Source: CBDATY01 sp965200445 (GTDB taxonomy: Bacteria; Bacillota_I; Bacilli_A; Mycoplasmatales; Mycoplasmataceae). From it: a DNA stretch of 64,000 bases. The stretch is from NCBI GenBank assembly GCA_965200445.1, contig OZ241341.1:372001-436000 (forward strand), in the 5' to 3' direction. Shown here in pieces: positions 44,576-55,549 of this stretch. The translations under genes and the position numbers were made by a program. Position 1 is the stretch's first letter; the number at the start of each line of letters is the position of its first letter. The notes under the pieces were generated by a model. It was not told the origin of the DNA. It saw nothing but the letters and a program-made list of their open reading frames with translations, and did not search any database.

Positions 44576-45940
44576 ATGATGGAACACTATTGAAGTAAAG
44601 AAACAGAATTAGCACTCAAACATTTTCGAATTAAACCACATTTAAAATGACCAATAGATGTTATCCGTGCACTAATTCTTATAAAAGCGGCAGCAGCTAA
44701 AACCCACCAACTACATCACAAAATTCCCAGTGACATTGCTCAAGTTATCTACGAATCATCTAAGTTTATTTATGCTAATGAAGACTTTATAAAAAAGCAG
44801 TTTATGCTGCCCATTTGGCAATCAGGTTCTGGGACTCAAATGCATATGAATGTTAATGAAGTGATTGCTAATTATTCCAATCACACTATGCATAAAAAAG
44901 CTTGGATTGATCCTCATGATCATGTTAATTACGGACAATCAACCAATGATGTGATGATTACAGCTATTCATATTACCATTTTATGAAAAATCCCTGACTT
45001 AATAAAAGCTCTTGAAAATTTACAACTTACTTTTCTGAAACTGACAAAAAAATATGGGTCGATTATTAAGGTTGGTCGCACCCACTGACAAGATGCGGTG
45101 CCGCTGTCTTATAAGCAAGAATGGTCAGGTTATCTTGCTGTTATTGATAATTTAATTAAAGATTTAAAATATAGCCAAAAAAATTTAGGTTATATTCCGA
45201 TAGGTGGGACAGCAGTTGGTACAGGAATTAATTCTTATCCTCAATTCAGCACAACAGTCTGCAAAATACTAAGTGATGAAACAGGCCTTGTTTTATCACC
45301 AGCTGCTAATTTTTATAGCAAAATTAGTGTGCACATGGATATCGCCTTTACTAGTGGTATATTAAATAATGTTGCGCAATTTGCCCAAAAATTAAGTCAT
45401 GATTTTTCAATCCTGTCATCAGGTCCAGATTGTGGTATTAATGAAATTTTATTTTATCCTAATGAGCCAGGTTCATCGATTATGGCTGGTAAATCTAATC
45501 CGACACAGTGCGAAATGTTAAGTATGGCGGCTTTGGACGTGATGGGTCAAAATTTTATTATCAGCGCAGCCAACGCTAATAGTGTTTTGCAATTAAACAC
45601 ATACCGTCCGCTGATGGCTTACCATATTATTAATATGTTTGATTTATTAACAAGTGCTCTGAGTAGTTGAAATGATCATTTTTTAACTAAAATTAAAATT
45701 AATATCCAGCAAAACCAGAAATGACAATCCCATTCTAAAATGATCACTACAAAGCTAGTGCCTGTGTTGGGTTATGATAAAGTTGCCGAATTAATCAAGT
45801 ATGCTCAGCAAAAGCAGCTTGCGATTAAAGAGGCTATTTTAAAATTAGATTTATTAACACCTTCTGAAATGGAGCTTTTACTAGATCCTGCTGCTATGAT
45901 CAGCGTAGTAGATAATGAATGGTCCCAACATAACAAATAA
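44576..45940 (+). CDS. fumC: Class II fumarate hydratase
   Basis: It interconverts fumarate and L-malate. The 454-residue protein has the class II signatures GSGTQMHMNVNEVIAN, DPHDHVNYGQSTND and GRTHWQDAVPL, plus the mobile loop EPGSSIMAGKSNPTQCE. The EPGSSIM and NPTQCE sequence points to fumarase rather than aspartase. The loop has Ala where GSSIMP usually has Pro. The start is ATG 44576 or 44579, and an upstream stop excludes a longer form except at TTG 44561. Its stop overlaps the malic enzyme ATG (TAATG), so the two are coupled. Confidence 0.9.
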
Positions 45941-47145
45941 TGGCACGCAACTATAAATTTAAAAACATTAATAAAACAGTGTTGAATTGATATGCTCAGC
46001 ACCCTGTTAAACAAAAAGTGATTAGCAAAATTAACATTTACGAAGATGGGATTGTAGATATTATTTCACCACCAGGTGTAGGAGAAGCTGCCAAGCAAAT
46101 TGCTATGCATCCTAGGGAGCTGATGAATTTAACCGGTGTTTCTAATAGTGTGGCTATTATTACTAACGGAACGGCAGTATTAGGGTTAGGGGACGTAGGT
46201 TCTAAAGCAGCCTTTCCTATTATGGAGTTCAAAAGCATTTTATATAGTGAAATGGCGGACATTAATTCACTTCCGCTTTGCATTAATGAAAAAAATCCTG
46301 AAAAATTAGTAAACATCATTGTGAAATTAGCTGATAATTTTGGCGCAATCCATCTCGAGGATATTAAATCCCCAGATTGTTTTTATGTGGAAACAGAGCT
46401 AAAAAAGCGTTTAAAAATCCCTGTTTTTCATGATGACCGTCACGGCACTGCTGTTGTAATAGCTGCAGCATTTATTAATGCTGCCCGCCTGGATCGTAAA
46501 AAAATGTCAGACTTAACAGTGTGCTTATCTGGATTGGGGGCAGCAGGTTTAACTACAGCTTATCTGTTGAAAAAAATAGGGGTTAACAAAATATATGGTT
46601 TTGATAAATTTGGTGTTTTAACAACCAAAAATCTAAGGCAATGCAATGCTATTCAAAGCAAAGCTTTTCAGGAAAAAATTATTAATGATCCTCATGAGGA
46701 CTACCCCGACATTAATACATTGCATGATTTAATGCAACACACTAATGTTTTCTTGGGTCTATCAGCTGCCAATATTTTATCAACTGATCATATTAGGGCT
46801 ATGCCAAAAAACTCGTGAGTGTTTGCTTTAGCTAATCCAACTCCCGAAATTGATTTAAATGTAGCTAAAGCTTGCGGTGCCCATATTGTTGCTGCAGGTT
46901 CTAGCGTCTTTGAAAATCAAATTAATAATGGGGCAGCATACCCAGGGATTATTAAAGCAGCATTAACACTTGGTTTTTCAGACATTACTGAAAATATTAA
47001 AATCGCTGCAGCTTATGGTTTAGCTTATAGTATTGCAGAGCAAGATTTAAAAGTTGATCATATTATGCCTGATATATTAAATAAGCATAATGTTTCTAGT
47101 GTGGTCAAGGCAATTGAAAATTATCTGGCTCAAAAAAGGGGATAG
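45940..47145 (+). CDS. Malic enzyme (malate dehydrogenase, oxaloacetate-decarboxylating)
   Basis: It converts malate to pyruvate and CO2 with reduction of NAD(P). The 401-residue bacterial-size protein has AIITNGTAVLGLGDVG, FHDDRHGTAVV, the dinucleotide loop LSGLGAAG and VFALANPTPE. The usual ATGRSDYPNQVNN site reads AAGSSVFENQINN, with Pro replaced by Glu. The cofactor preference is not certain. It is coupled to fumC and so completes a fumarate-to-pyruvate route. Confidence 0.92.
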
Positions 47146-47373
47146 CAAAACCAACAGTCAAGTTTTTGATGAATAAGATTGTTGTATAAAATCATCCTCA
47201 GGATAGTATTTTGATGTTACCTAAAGCATCTTGCGTTTTGGTGAGATTCTTTTATTTATATCTAAGAATAGCATTATAAATGCTTATTTAAGGTTTATTT
47301 TTAGTATTTTTATAAAACCACTAATTAAAGTAATATTTTTTACTTTAATTTTTATTTTTGTATTTTTAATATT

Positions 47374-47403
47374 AAAGTGGTATGATGTGGGAAGCAAGGG
47401 GGG
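47374..47403 (+). promoter_or_regulatory. Candidate MraZ operator overlapping the mraZ -10 box
   Basis: Three 10-base units follow each other (AAAGTGGTAT, GATGTGGGAA, GCAAGGGGGG). This 10-base spacing and the AAAGTG core match what is known of MraZ sites in Mollicutes. The -10 box TATGAT (47381-47386) lies within the array, and the last unit forms the Shine-Dalgarno of mraZ. This suggests control of the dcw operon by its own first gene. Confidence 0.6.
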
Positions 47404-47406
47404 CTC

Positions 47407-47838
47407 ATGCTATTTTTAGGAACCTACCAACACACATTAGATAATAAAAATCGTTTAATTATTCCATCAAAATTTCGCAGTGTTTTAAGGGATTCTTTGT
47501 GCTATGTGTCAAAGGGATTTGATAATTGCTTGGAAATTAGAGGTGCCGATAATTTTTATAAATGAGCACAAAAATTATCTGAAATTCCTGAAGCTAAAAA
47601 TAAAGCACGTGCCTTAAAGCGTAAAATTATGGCTCTATCAGAAGATGTTAAGTGTGACTCAGTTGGGCGAATTAAAATTTCGAACCGACTACTAGAGCAT
47701 GTTGGTATTACTAAAGATGTTGTGATTATCGGTAACAATAGTAAATTTGAGTTATGAAGTCCTGATGTTTGAGAAAAATACAAAGCAGATAATATTGATA
47801 TTGAAGATATTGCAGATACATATAGCGAATGAATTTAA
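47407..47838 (+). CDS. mraZ: Transcriptional regulator MraZ
   Basis: The 143-residue AbrB-like double-domain DNA-binding protein begins MLFLGTYQHTLDNKNRLIIP and has the second-half motif DSVGRIKIS. It controls the division-gene operon that it heads. Four Trp are TGA. The last 10 bases overlap rsmH. Confidence 0.95.
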
Positions 47839-48800
47839 TTAACTTTAAGCCAATGGTAATTTCTAACTTACACAAGCCAGTTCTTCTCAATGAGGTAATT
47901 GACAATTTGCATATTAAACCTCATGGCATATATGTAGATGCTACACTAGGGCGGGGCGGTCATACGCAGGCGATTTTGTCGCGGCTAAATAATGCTGGAC
48001 ATTTATATGCGTTTGACTGTGATGCTGATGCGATTGCTTATTTTCAACATCAGATAACGAAACTACAAATTAAAAATTGCACATTAATACAAGAAAATTT
48101 TGCCTCTTTAAGATATCAGTTGCACTTACGCGATATTAGTGAAGTCGATGGCATTATTTTTGATTTAGGAGTTTCTAGTCCTCAATTGGACAATCCACAT
48201 CGTGGCTTTAGCTATAATAAAACAGCTAAATTAGACATGCGAATGAATCAGTCTTTAACCAAAGATGCTTTTAGTGTTGTGAATGAAGCTACTTTGCAAG
48301 AATTACAGTATATTTTGCAAAAATTTGGGGAAATGCCATTTGCTAAAACAATTGCTAATGCCATTAAAAATAGGCGTGAGGTTAAACCTATTGTCACAAC
48401 TACTGATTTAAGCAATATTGTGCGGGGGTGTTTGCCAAGTAAATTCTTACGTAGCTTTAAACACCCTGCTAAGCAAGTATTTCAAGCCTTACGCATTTAT
48501 GTGAATGATGAACTTGATAACTTGCAAAAAGGACTGCGAGCAGCTACCAAGATGCTTAAATCAGGAGGCTATCTGCTGGTCATATCATTTCATTCACTAG
48601 AGGATCGCATAGTAAAGCAGTATTTTCGTGAAATCAGCACTGATCCTCAGGCTAATATGTACAGCAAGCTGCCTTACCAATCGGGGTGAAAACCACAATT
48701 TGAATTAGTAAATCATAAAGTTATTAGAGCTTCTGAGCAAGAGCAAGGCATTAATCGTCGTAGTCAATCTGCTCGGTTGCGGATCATAAAGAAGGTATAG
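47829..48800 (+). CDS. rsmH: 16S rRNA (cytosine-N4) methyltransferase RsmH
   Basis: It methylates C1402 of 16S rRNA. The 323-residue protein has HKPVLLNEVI, the SAM motif DATLGRGGHTQAIL, IFDLGVSSPQLD, LRIYVNDEL and ISFHSLEDRIVKQYF. It starts inside mraZ. Its place after mraZ is conserved in dcw clusters. Confidence 0.96.
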
Positions 48801-48809
48801 GGGTTTAGT

Positions 48810-50069
48810 ATGGGGATGCAAGCGTTTTTAAATTTTGGGCAATCAGTTACCGAATTTGTTGTTTTAGGAAAAATAGCAGATAATTACTCGGTTATTTATA
48901 CTAAATCATCAAAAATGGCGCTGGCGAACCTGGACTTTACACAAAATGATCATGTACCACTGTTTCGCAAAATAGAGAAATGGTTATCAGCTTTTAAGAA
49001 GCAATTTAAAGGGACAAGGTTATTAACGGTTACTGCGGTTGTTGATAACAAATACATTCATCGTATTAGTGGTCAACAAAATATTACAGTGAATAAATCA
49101 TTAAAAAATAAATATGACTTGCATAAAATATGAAGCAAAATCGCTAAAAACGACTCTAATGATCAATCTGCTGTGGTTAATGTCACACCTATTAGTTTCG
49201 AACTTAATGGTCAGAAATTGCTTAGTTTACCTATGCATACATATTTAGGCTCTGTAATTTTTAAATACGTAGAATGTCGTCTTCAGAATGTCTTATTCAG
49301 AAGCATTTTCAGCTTGTGTGATTTTCTTAACTTAGAGCTTTTAGCTATTTTGCCCGAATACCTTGCTAAGCAATCCTATTTAAACAGCCAATTTGGATTT
49401 ATTGAGGGTGGTAACTATATTAATGTGAACTGAGAATCTGATGAAACTTTTGTCCATGTCACCAGAAATTATAATTGTCAAAATTATTTTACAATTCCGC
49501 AAGGATTAAATCATTTAATTAGCACCATTGCGAATGCCACCGATGTTGATAGTAAAGTTGTGCACAAAATCTTACGTAAGTCTTCTTGTCAATATGATAT
49601 GACAACGATGCTCCCTAGCATCAATCAGCATAGTTATACTGGCAAGCAAATTGATTTTGCCTCATGCGAAAAAGTATGGGAAGCCTTTAACCGCTATTTT
49701 TATAATTGCTTGCAAGCAATTGAAACGAAATTATCTACGATTATTAATAACAGTGAAGCAGTAGTTTTATATACTGGTATTATTACGCAAATCCCCAATA
49801 TTGATCATTTACTCCAACAGCAAAGTGCTTATAAAGCGTATGCTAAAAACCATTTATCCAAACTAGGTCGGCAAAAGTATGCTTCCTTTGTTTACTGGGG
49901 CGCTGCCTGCTACCAAGCTCAAATGAACCAAGCCCTAGCAGCCAAAACTAATAAAAAAGGCCTCAAATTCTATAAGCAAATCCCTAATCCCAAATGAAGC
50001 CCTAGAGCCTCTCTGCGGACCGAGCATAAGCAGCTCACACTACAACCACATTTAATAATACGAAAATAA
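48810..50069 (+). CDS. Divergent FtsA-like division protein
   Basis: The 419-residue protein lies between rsmH and ftsZ. This is the place of ftsA in walled bacteria and of the MG223-type FtsA-like gene in Mycoplasma genitalium. The first strand (FLNFGQSVTEFVVLG) resembles the phosphate-1 strand of actin-like FtsA but lacks a clear DxG. The rest is poorly conserved. It ends, after a TGA Trp, in a basic/hydrophobic tail (LQPHLIIRK) that could serve as a membrane-binding helix. The assignment rests mainly on position and length. Confidence 0.65.
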
Positions 50070-50107
50070 TATAATAGAGTTATATTTACATATATAGAAG
50101 GACAAAA

Positions 50108-51379
50108 ATGGATAGTCAAACAATTTCAAATTATGAACAAATTGCTAAAATCAAGGTTATTGGGGTCGGAGGAGCCGGTAATAATGCTGTTAATCGCATG
50201 ATCGAAGATGGTGTGGAAGGTGTTGAATTCATTGTTGCTAATACTGACGCCCAGGTTTTAAGTGTTTCGAAAGCTGAAAACCGCATTGTTTTAGGTAAAA
50301 ACATCACCAAAGGCCTTGGGGCAGGGGCCAATCCTGATATCGGGCGGCAAGCTGCTGAAGAGAGCCGTGATGAGATTAGACGCCACCTTAAAGGTGCTGA
50401 CATGGTGTTTATTGCTGCTGGGATGGGCGGTGGTACTGGTACTGGTGCAGCGCCGATCATAGCGCAAATCGCCAAAGAAACAGAAGCGCTAACTGTGGGT
50501 ATTATCACTACACCATTTACTTTTGAAGGCCATTTACGTTGTAATTATGCCAAGCAAGGCACTAGCGAACTGCGTAAGCATGTTGATTCATTAATTATGA
50601 TTGCCAATGATCGTTTATTAGAAATTATTGGTGGCGTGCCTTTGAAGGATTCCTTTAAAGAAGCAGACAATATTTTGCGGCAAGGGGTGCAAACCATTAC
50701 CGATTTAATTGCTGTGCCTTCTTTAATTAATCTGGACTTTGCTGATGCGCGCAATGTGATGAAAAACAAGGGTAATGCCCTGTTTGGCATTGGGTTAGGT
50801 GAAGGGCCCGAAAAGGCAATCCAAGCTGCCAACCGTGCTATTGTTTCGCCTCTCCTAGAAGCTGATATTAAAGGCGCAAGGGATGCTATTATCAATGTCA
50901 CAGGGGGCAAGACTATGACCTTGCACGACGCCAATGATGCTGTTGATATTGTTCGACAAGCAACTGGCAACGAAGTAAACATCATCTTTGGGGTTGCTAT
51001 TAATGAACATCTTGAAGATAAAATGATTCTAACGGTTATTGCTACTGGTTTTGAAGATACTGCAGCAGAACAACAACAAGCAGCAGAACCAGAAAAACTC
51101 GAAAACGAAATGAATCAATTCTTTAACAATGGGGGTATTTTACGTCCTAAAGCTCAAGATGAACAGCATGAACCCACTGTTAATCAACCAGCAATTGATG
51201 AGCCCCAAGCTTATCCCCACGAAGAAATAACTGATGCTCGCAAAGAAATTCAGCAACAATATGATGCGTACTTGGCGCGGTCTCAATCGCCAGAAAACAA
51301 TCCAAGCGTGGCATCACAACCAGAAACTACAACTGAAGAATTTGAAAATGACTTACCAGCTTTTTTAAGAAAGGACTAA
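50108..51379 (+). CDS. ftsZ: Cell division protein FtsZ
   Basis: The 423-residue tubulin-like GTPase has VGGAGNNAVNRM at the start, the GTP loop GGGTGTG (about residues 107-113) and the T7 loop NLDFADARNVM. After about residue 320 comes a long acidic Gln/Glu-rich linker and the C-terminal peptide DLPAFLRKD, the usual docking site for FtsA and SepF, both encoded next to it. AGAAGGA lies before the ATG, and a TATAAT at 50070-50075 may give it an extra promoter. Confidence 0.97.
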   Translation: MDSQTISNYEQIAKIKVIGVGGAGNNAVNRMIEDGVEGVEFIVANTDAQVLSVSKAENRIVLGKNITKGLGAGANPDIGRQAAEESRDEIRRHLKGADMVFIAAGMGGGTGTGAAPIIAQIAKETEALTVGIITTPFTFEGHLRCNYAKQGTSELRKHVDSLIMIANDRLLEIIGGVPLKDSFKEADNILRQGVQTITDLIAVPSLINLDFADARNVMKNKGNALFGIGLGEGPEKAIQAANRAIVSPLLEADIKGARDAIINVTGGKTMTLHDANDAVDIVRQATGNEVNIIFGVAINEHLEDKMILTVIATGFEDTAAEQQQAAEPEKLENEMNQFFNNGGILRPKAQDEQHEPTVNQPAIDEPQAYPHEEITDARKEIQQQYDAYLARSQSPENNPSVASQPETTTEEFENDLPAFLRKD

Positions 51380-51383
51380 CAAA

Positions 51384-51719
51384 ATGGGAATTTTTAATCG
51401 CAACCGTGGAACACAAGATCAAAATAAACCGCTAACCACTAACAAAGACAGAGAAGGGTTCATGCCTTATAGCGGCGATATTGAAATGAAGCCCGAATTA
51501 ACCAAATCACCACAGATCACCACTTTCCAACCTTCTAAATTTGATGAAATGGATGAAATAGCTAACCACCTAATTAAGTTCAAGCAAATTAAATTAAATT
51601 TAGCTAGTATGGACAGTAAAGAACGTATTCGTAGTCTTGATTTTATTAGTGGCATTATGTATGCCTACCATGGCCGAGTGGAAGTAATTGGTCATAATAT
51701 GTATTTATTTTTGATTTAG
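51384..51719 (+). CDS. sepF: SepF-like FtsZ membrane anchor
   Basis: The 111-residue protein has a polar N-terminal segment and the SepF core. TTFQPSKFDEMDEIANHL, QIKLNLASMD, RSLDFISGIMYA and the final VIGHNMYLFLI line up with the fold's conserved strands. SepF bundles FtsZ filaments and links them to the membrane. It starts 4 bases after ftsZ. Confidence 0.88.
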   Translation: MGIFNRNRGTQDQNKPLTTNKDREGFMPYSGDIEMKPELTKSPQITTFQPSKFDEMDEIANHLIKFKQIKLNLASMDSKERIRSLDFISGIMYAYHGRVEVIGHNMYLFLI

Positions 51720-51782
51720 ATTTTCGTCACCAAAAATTTTGTTAAAATAATGATTACTATTATTTTAGTGTGGTAATCAATT

Positions 51783-52199
51783 ATGCTCAATAAAAAACAG
51801 CTTCAAGCAGTTATTAAACACTTGCAGCAACAAAACATAGACTTAAAGTCCCAGACTTCTACTTTGCAAGCGCAAATTGATGAAATCATCCATAAAGAGG
51901 ATCATATGGATGATGTTTTGATTCCTGATAGTTTAAAAGCTGCTGACAGCCAAACAAGGGTTAATCAGGCAGAAATATTGGGATTAGTAGTGCAAGGGTT
52001 TAATGCCTTATTTGAAATCAAGGATGCCTTACTTGTGCTATTAGAGAAGCTAAAAAACAACAATGACCCTGTCCAAGTTCGCGACTTAGTGACAAATTTT
52101 TTGCGTGAATATGAATACTGGACCGCCAACAATGTTAATGATTCGGACCTGTATAAGCTAATTGATGAAGTCAACATTAATAATAAAAAAGCATTATAA
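51783..52199 (+). CDS. Coiled-coil protein at the divIVA position
   Basis: This is an unrecognised 138-residue protein. Residues about 5-35 form a Gln/Leu-rich coiled coil, and the rest is helical and acidic. It sits between sepF and ileS, exactly where Firmicutes carry divIVA, but the DivIVA N-terminal membrane motif is absent. A division role is suggested only by position. A 7-bp inverted repeat (51751-51757 with 51773-51779) lies just before its ATG. Confidence 0.65.
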   Translation: MLNKKQLQAVIKHLQQQNIDLKSQTSTLQAQIDEIIHKEDHMDDVLIPDSLKAADSQTRVNQAEILGLVVQGFNALFEIKDALLVLLEKLKNNNDPVQVRDLVTNFLREYEYWTANNVNDSDLYKLIDEVNINNKKAL

Positions 52200-52219
52200 A
52201 AAAGGGTATTTTAAATATT

Positions 52220-54970
52220 GTGGATTGAAAAGGCACTCTTAATATTTTCTCATCAGCCTTTAGTATGAAGGCCAATTTACAAAATAAGGAAAAAGAATTT
52301 TTAGCTAGGTGGTATGATCAAAATCTGCCCCAGATCATTAACGATTGCAATGCTCAAAAACCACCCTTTATTATTCATGATGGACCACCTTATGCTAATG
52401 GTGAACTGCACATTGGCCACGCTTTTAATAAAATTTTAAAAGATATTTTAGTGCGCTACTATAATAACGCAGGATTTTATTCACCTTTTATTCTAGGCTG
52501 AGATACCCATGGTTTACCTATTGAAGTAGCTGTTTTAAAAAAAGGTTTTAATCCGCAGCACTTAAGTGTTGACCAGTTTCGGAAGGAATGCGCTAAGTAT
52601 GCTGATCAGCAAATTTCTCAGCAAGCAAGTCAACTAAAACTGCTGGGGCTGTTAACTGATTTTGACCAAAAGTATGTTACAAAAAATTGATCCTATGAAG
52701 TAGCACAACTCGAATTCTACCAAACATTAATTAGCAAAGGTTTAATTTATCGAGGTTTAAAACCTGTGCATTGGTCGCCTTCTAGTCAATCAGTTTTAGC
52801 TGATGCTGAAATTGAATACCAAAATCTAGAAGCATCTGCCTTGTATTGTCAATTTAAAATAGAAGAAAACCAACATTGAAAAAAATTAGGATTGCCTAGT
52901 AACTGTTATTTGCCCATTTGGACAACAACCCCTTGAACGATTCCGTGCAACCAATTATTAGCGGTAGGCGTTGATTTAGAATACAACTTGCTGCGCCACG
53001 AAAATCAGCATTATTTGGTTGCTGCCAGTCGTTTAAATACTATTGTTGAAGAATTAAAATGATCTGATTATCAGATACTTAAAAATTATCAAGGTCACGA
53101 TTTAGTGGGACTTATGAGCTTGCACCCATTTTATCAACGCTCAAGTTTAGTGGTAGAAGGCTTTCATGTCACAAGTGATATAGGGACCGGGGTAGTGCAC
53201 GTGGCTCCTGGCTTTGGAGAAGAGGACTATGAAATAGGGTTACAGCACAATTTATCTGCGTATGCTCCGCTGAACAATAAAGGTTGTTTCACTGATGAAA
53301 TTCAAGATCCTGATTTAGTTAATGTGTTTTATGCAAAAGCTAATCATATAGTTATCGATAAGTTGAAACGAGCGCAAGCTTTGCTGGGGATTTGTGATAT
53401 AGAACACTCAGTAGCTGTTGATTGGAGAACTAAAAAGCCAGTTATTTACCGCGCCACCGAACAGTGATTTGTTAATATTCAAAAGATTAAACCATCTTTG
53501 ATCCGGGCAATTGCAGATGTTAATTGGAAACCAGCCTGAGCGCAAGAACACATGCTGCGTATGATTAAAAAAAGGCAAGATTGGTGTATCTCACGACAAC
53601 GATCATGGGGCGTTCCTTTGATAGCTTTTTATGATCAAAATGACCAATTGCAGGTGAGCGAAGAATTGGTTGCACATGCTATAGGCATTCTTAAAAACTA
53701 TCAATCATGTGATGCTTGATTCACTGAACCGGCTGATGCTTTTTTACCTGCTAAGTTGCAAAAACAAGGTTGACGTAAAGAATTGAATATTATTGATGTT
53801 TGATTTGACAGCGGCATAAGTAGCTCAGTGGTTCTTCCTGAACACAATTTACAACCTCCCGCTGATGTTGTCTTTGAAGGTAATGATCAATTCCGGGGAT
53901 GATTTAATTCCTCTTTAATTATCGGGGTTATTAAAACAGGTAGGGCTCCCTACAAAAATGTTTTAACCCATGGTTTTGTCAATGATGCTCATGGATTTAA
54001 AATGTCTAAATCTAAAAATAATTTTATTAGTATTAGTAAGTTCCTTAAGCAGGAGAGTGCAGAAATTTTAAGGTTATGGGTTGCTTCTTCAGACTATACA
54101 TCTGATATTAAATATGCTCCTCATAAAATTCAGCAAGTTAAAGAACAATACCGACGTTTTCGCAACACCTTACGTTTTTTGGTGAATAATCTCGAAGACT
54201 TTACTTTTGAAACAGATTGGCAAAAGCAATTAAATGAGGTTGATTTATTTATCATTAATAAGCTCATTAAATTGCAAACATCTGTTAATAAGCTGTATGA
54301 AAAAGCTGATTATCAACAAATCACGATACTGATTAATAATTTTATTACCTATTATTTGTCATCGTTTTATTTGGATTTTAGCAAAGATGTCTTGTATGTC
54401 GAGCATCCTAATGCCCAAAGGCGTCGTCAAGTGCAAACCACACTGTATGTCGTTCTACACACATTAGTAGATTTGCTTAAACCTATTTTGGTTTTTACGA
54501 CAGAAGAACTGCACGATCACTTGCAATATCCTGCCCGAAAACCCTCTGTCCATTTAAAGCCTTGTTATCAGATTCCGTTTTCCTATAATGAATCAGTTGA
54601 GTTGGTCTGAGATCAGTTGATGCTGATTAAAAAGGATATTAACCTTGCTTTGGAGCAAGCGCGTAACCAAAAAATTGTGAATAAATCAGCAGCTGCCGCA
54701 GTACATATTGTTTTAAAACCGGCTTTGGCCAAGTACGTAAATTATCGATCTCAAATGGAGAGATCTTTCATCCTTGGGAAAGTGATAATGGCAAATGATC
54801 ATGATGCAACCTGAGATGCTTACGATACTGCCTGAATTAAAATTCAGCTCAAGGCAGGAGTTAAATGTACTAGATGCTGGAGGATAGCAGATCAAATTGA
54901 TGCCAATGAAGTTTGTGTGGCGTGTGCAAAAATATTAAAGCAACTAGAAACCGTGACCAATCATGCGTAA
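52220..54970 (+). CDS. ileS: Isoleucyl-tRNA synthetase
   Basis: It charges tRNA-Ile. The GTG start at 52220 is chosen over ATG 52265 because it adds the conserved N-terminal segment MDWKGTLNIF, matching the family's MDYKDTL. The 916-residue class I enzyme has HIGHAFNK (about residue 63), the editing-domain motifs WTTTPWTIP and VVHVAPGFGEEDY with the key Asp kept, and KMSKS (about residue 595). A C-terminal zinc ribbon reads CTRCWR then CVAC. Its editing site looks intact, unlike thrS and pheT. Confidence 0.96.
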
Positions 54971-55538
54971 TCTACTGCACAAAACCTGAACACACTTGCG
55001 TTTGCATGATTATAAATGAAAACAGAAACTGCAAATTATCCTACCGATTATTGGTTTTTTATTGGCTTGTGATGTTGTGACCAAAGTATTAGCCCAAACA
55101 TATCTAACCTATGGGGTGAAGCAAAATTTAATTGGCAGCTTCATTCAAGTGCAATTATTAAATAATTCTGGTATAGCCTTTGGCACATCTCTAAATCTTG
55201 TGGCTGCTATTACTATTGGGATTATTTTAGTGATCTTTTGTACTTGCATGGTGGCATACTTAAATTTACTGATTATTTGCACAGGATTTGCTTTTATTCT
55301 GTCGGGTTCATTAGGTAATTTGATCAACCGCATTTGGAATAATGGTTCAGTAACTGATTTTTTAGTATGGAAACTATTTCCTCCCGAATCCATCTTTAAT
55401 TTAGCTGATACTTTTATTATTTTGGGATGCGTTATTATTGGCATTGGTTTATTCTGAGAATTAATTAAAGCTAGCTTACAAAAACACCGTGAAAATAAAG
55501 CTGAGGATGCGAGAATTCAGCTTGAGCAAAAAGCATAG
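54963..55538 (+). CDS. lspA: Lipoprotein signal peptidase (signal peptidase II)
   Basis: It cleaves prolipoproteins before the lipid-modified Cys, such as the one at 11839. The 191-residue protein has four membrane helices and the conserved blocks LLNNSGIAFG, GSLGNLINR, VTDFL and FNLADTFI. The two catalytic Asp lie in the last two. It overlaps ileS by 8 bases, a classic ileS-lspA arrangement. Confidence 0.94.
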
Positions 55539-55549
55539 TTCTTGGTAGG

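Noticed and set aside
44576..45940. Aspartate ammonia-lyase instead of fumarase
   Set aside because: The EPGSSIM and NPTQCE loop and the GSGTQ-MNVNE block are of fumarase type. Aspartases read differently in the loop.
47231..47419. Small hydrophobic ORF before mraZ
   Set aside because: It needs a TTG start without Shine-Dalgarno and overlaps the mraZ promoter and start codon. The hydrophobic look follows from the T-rich sequence.
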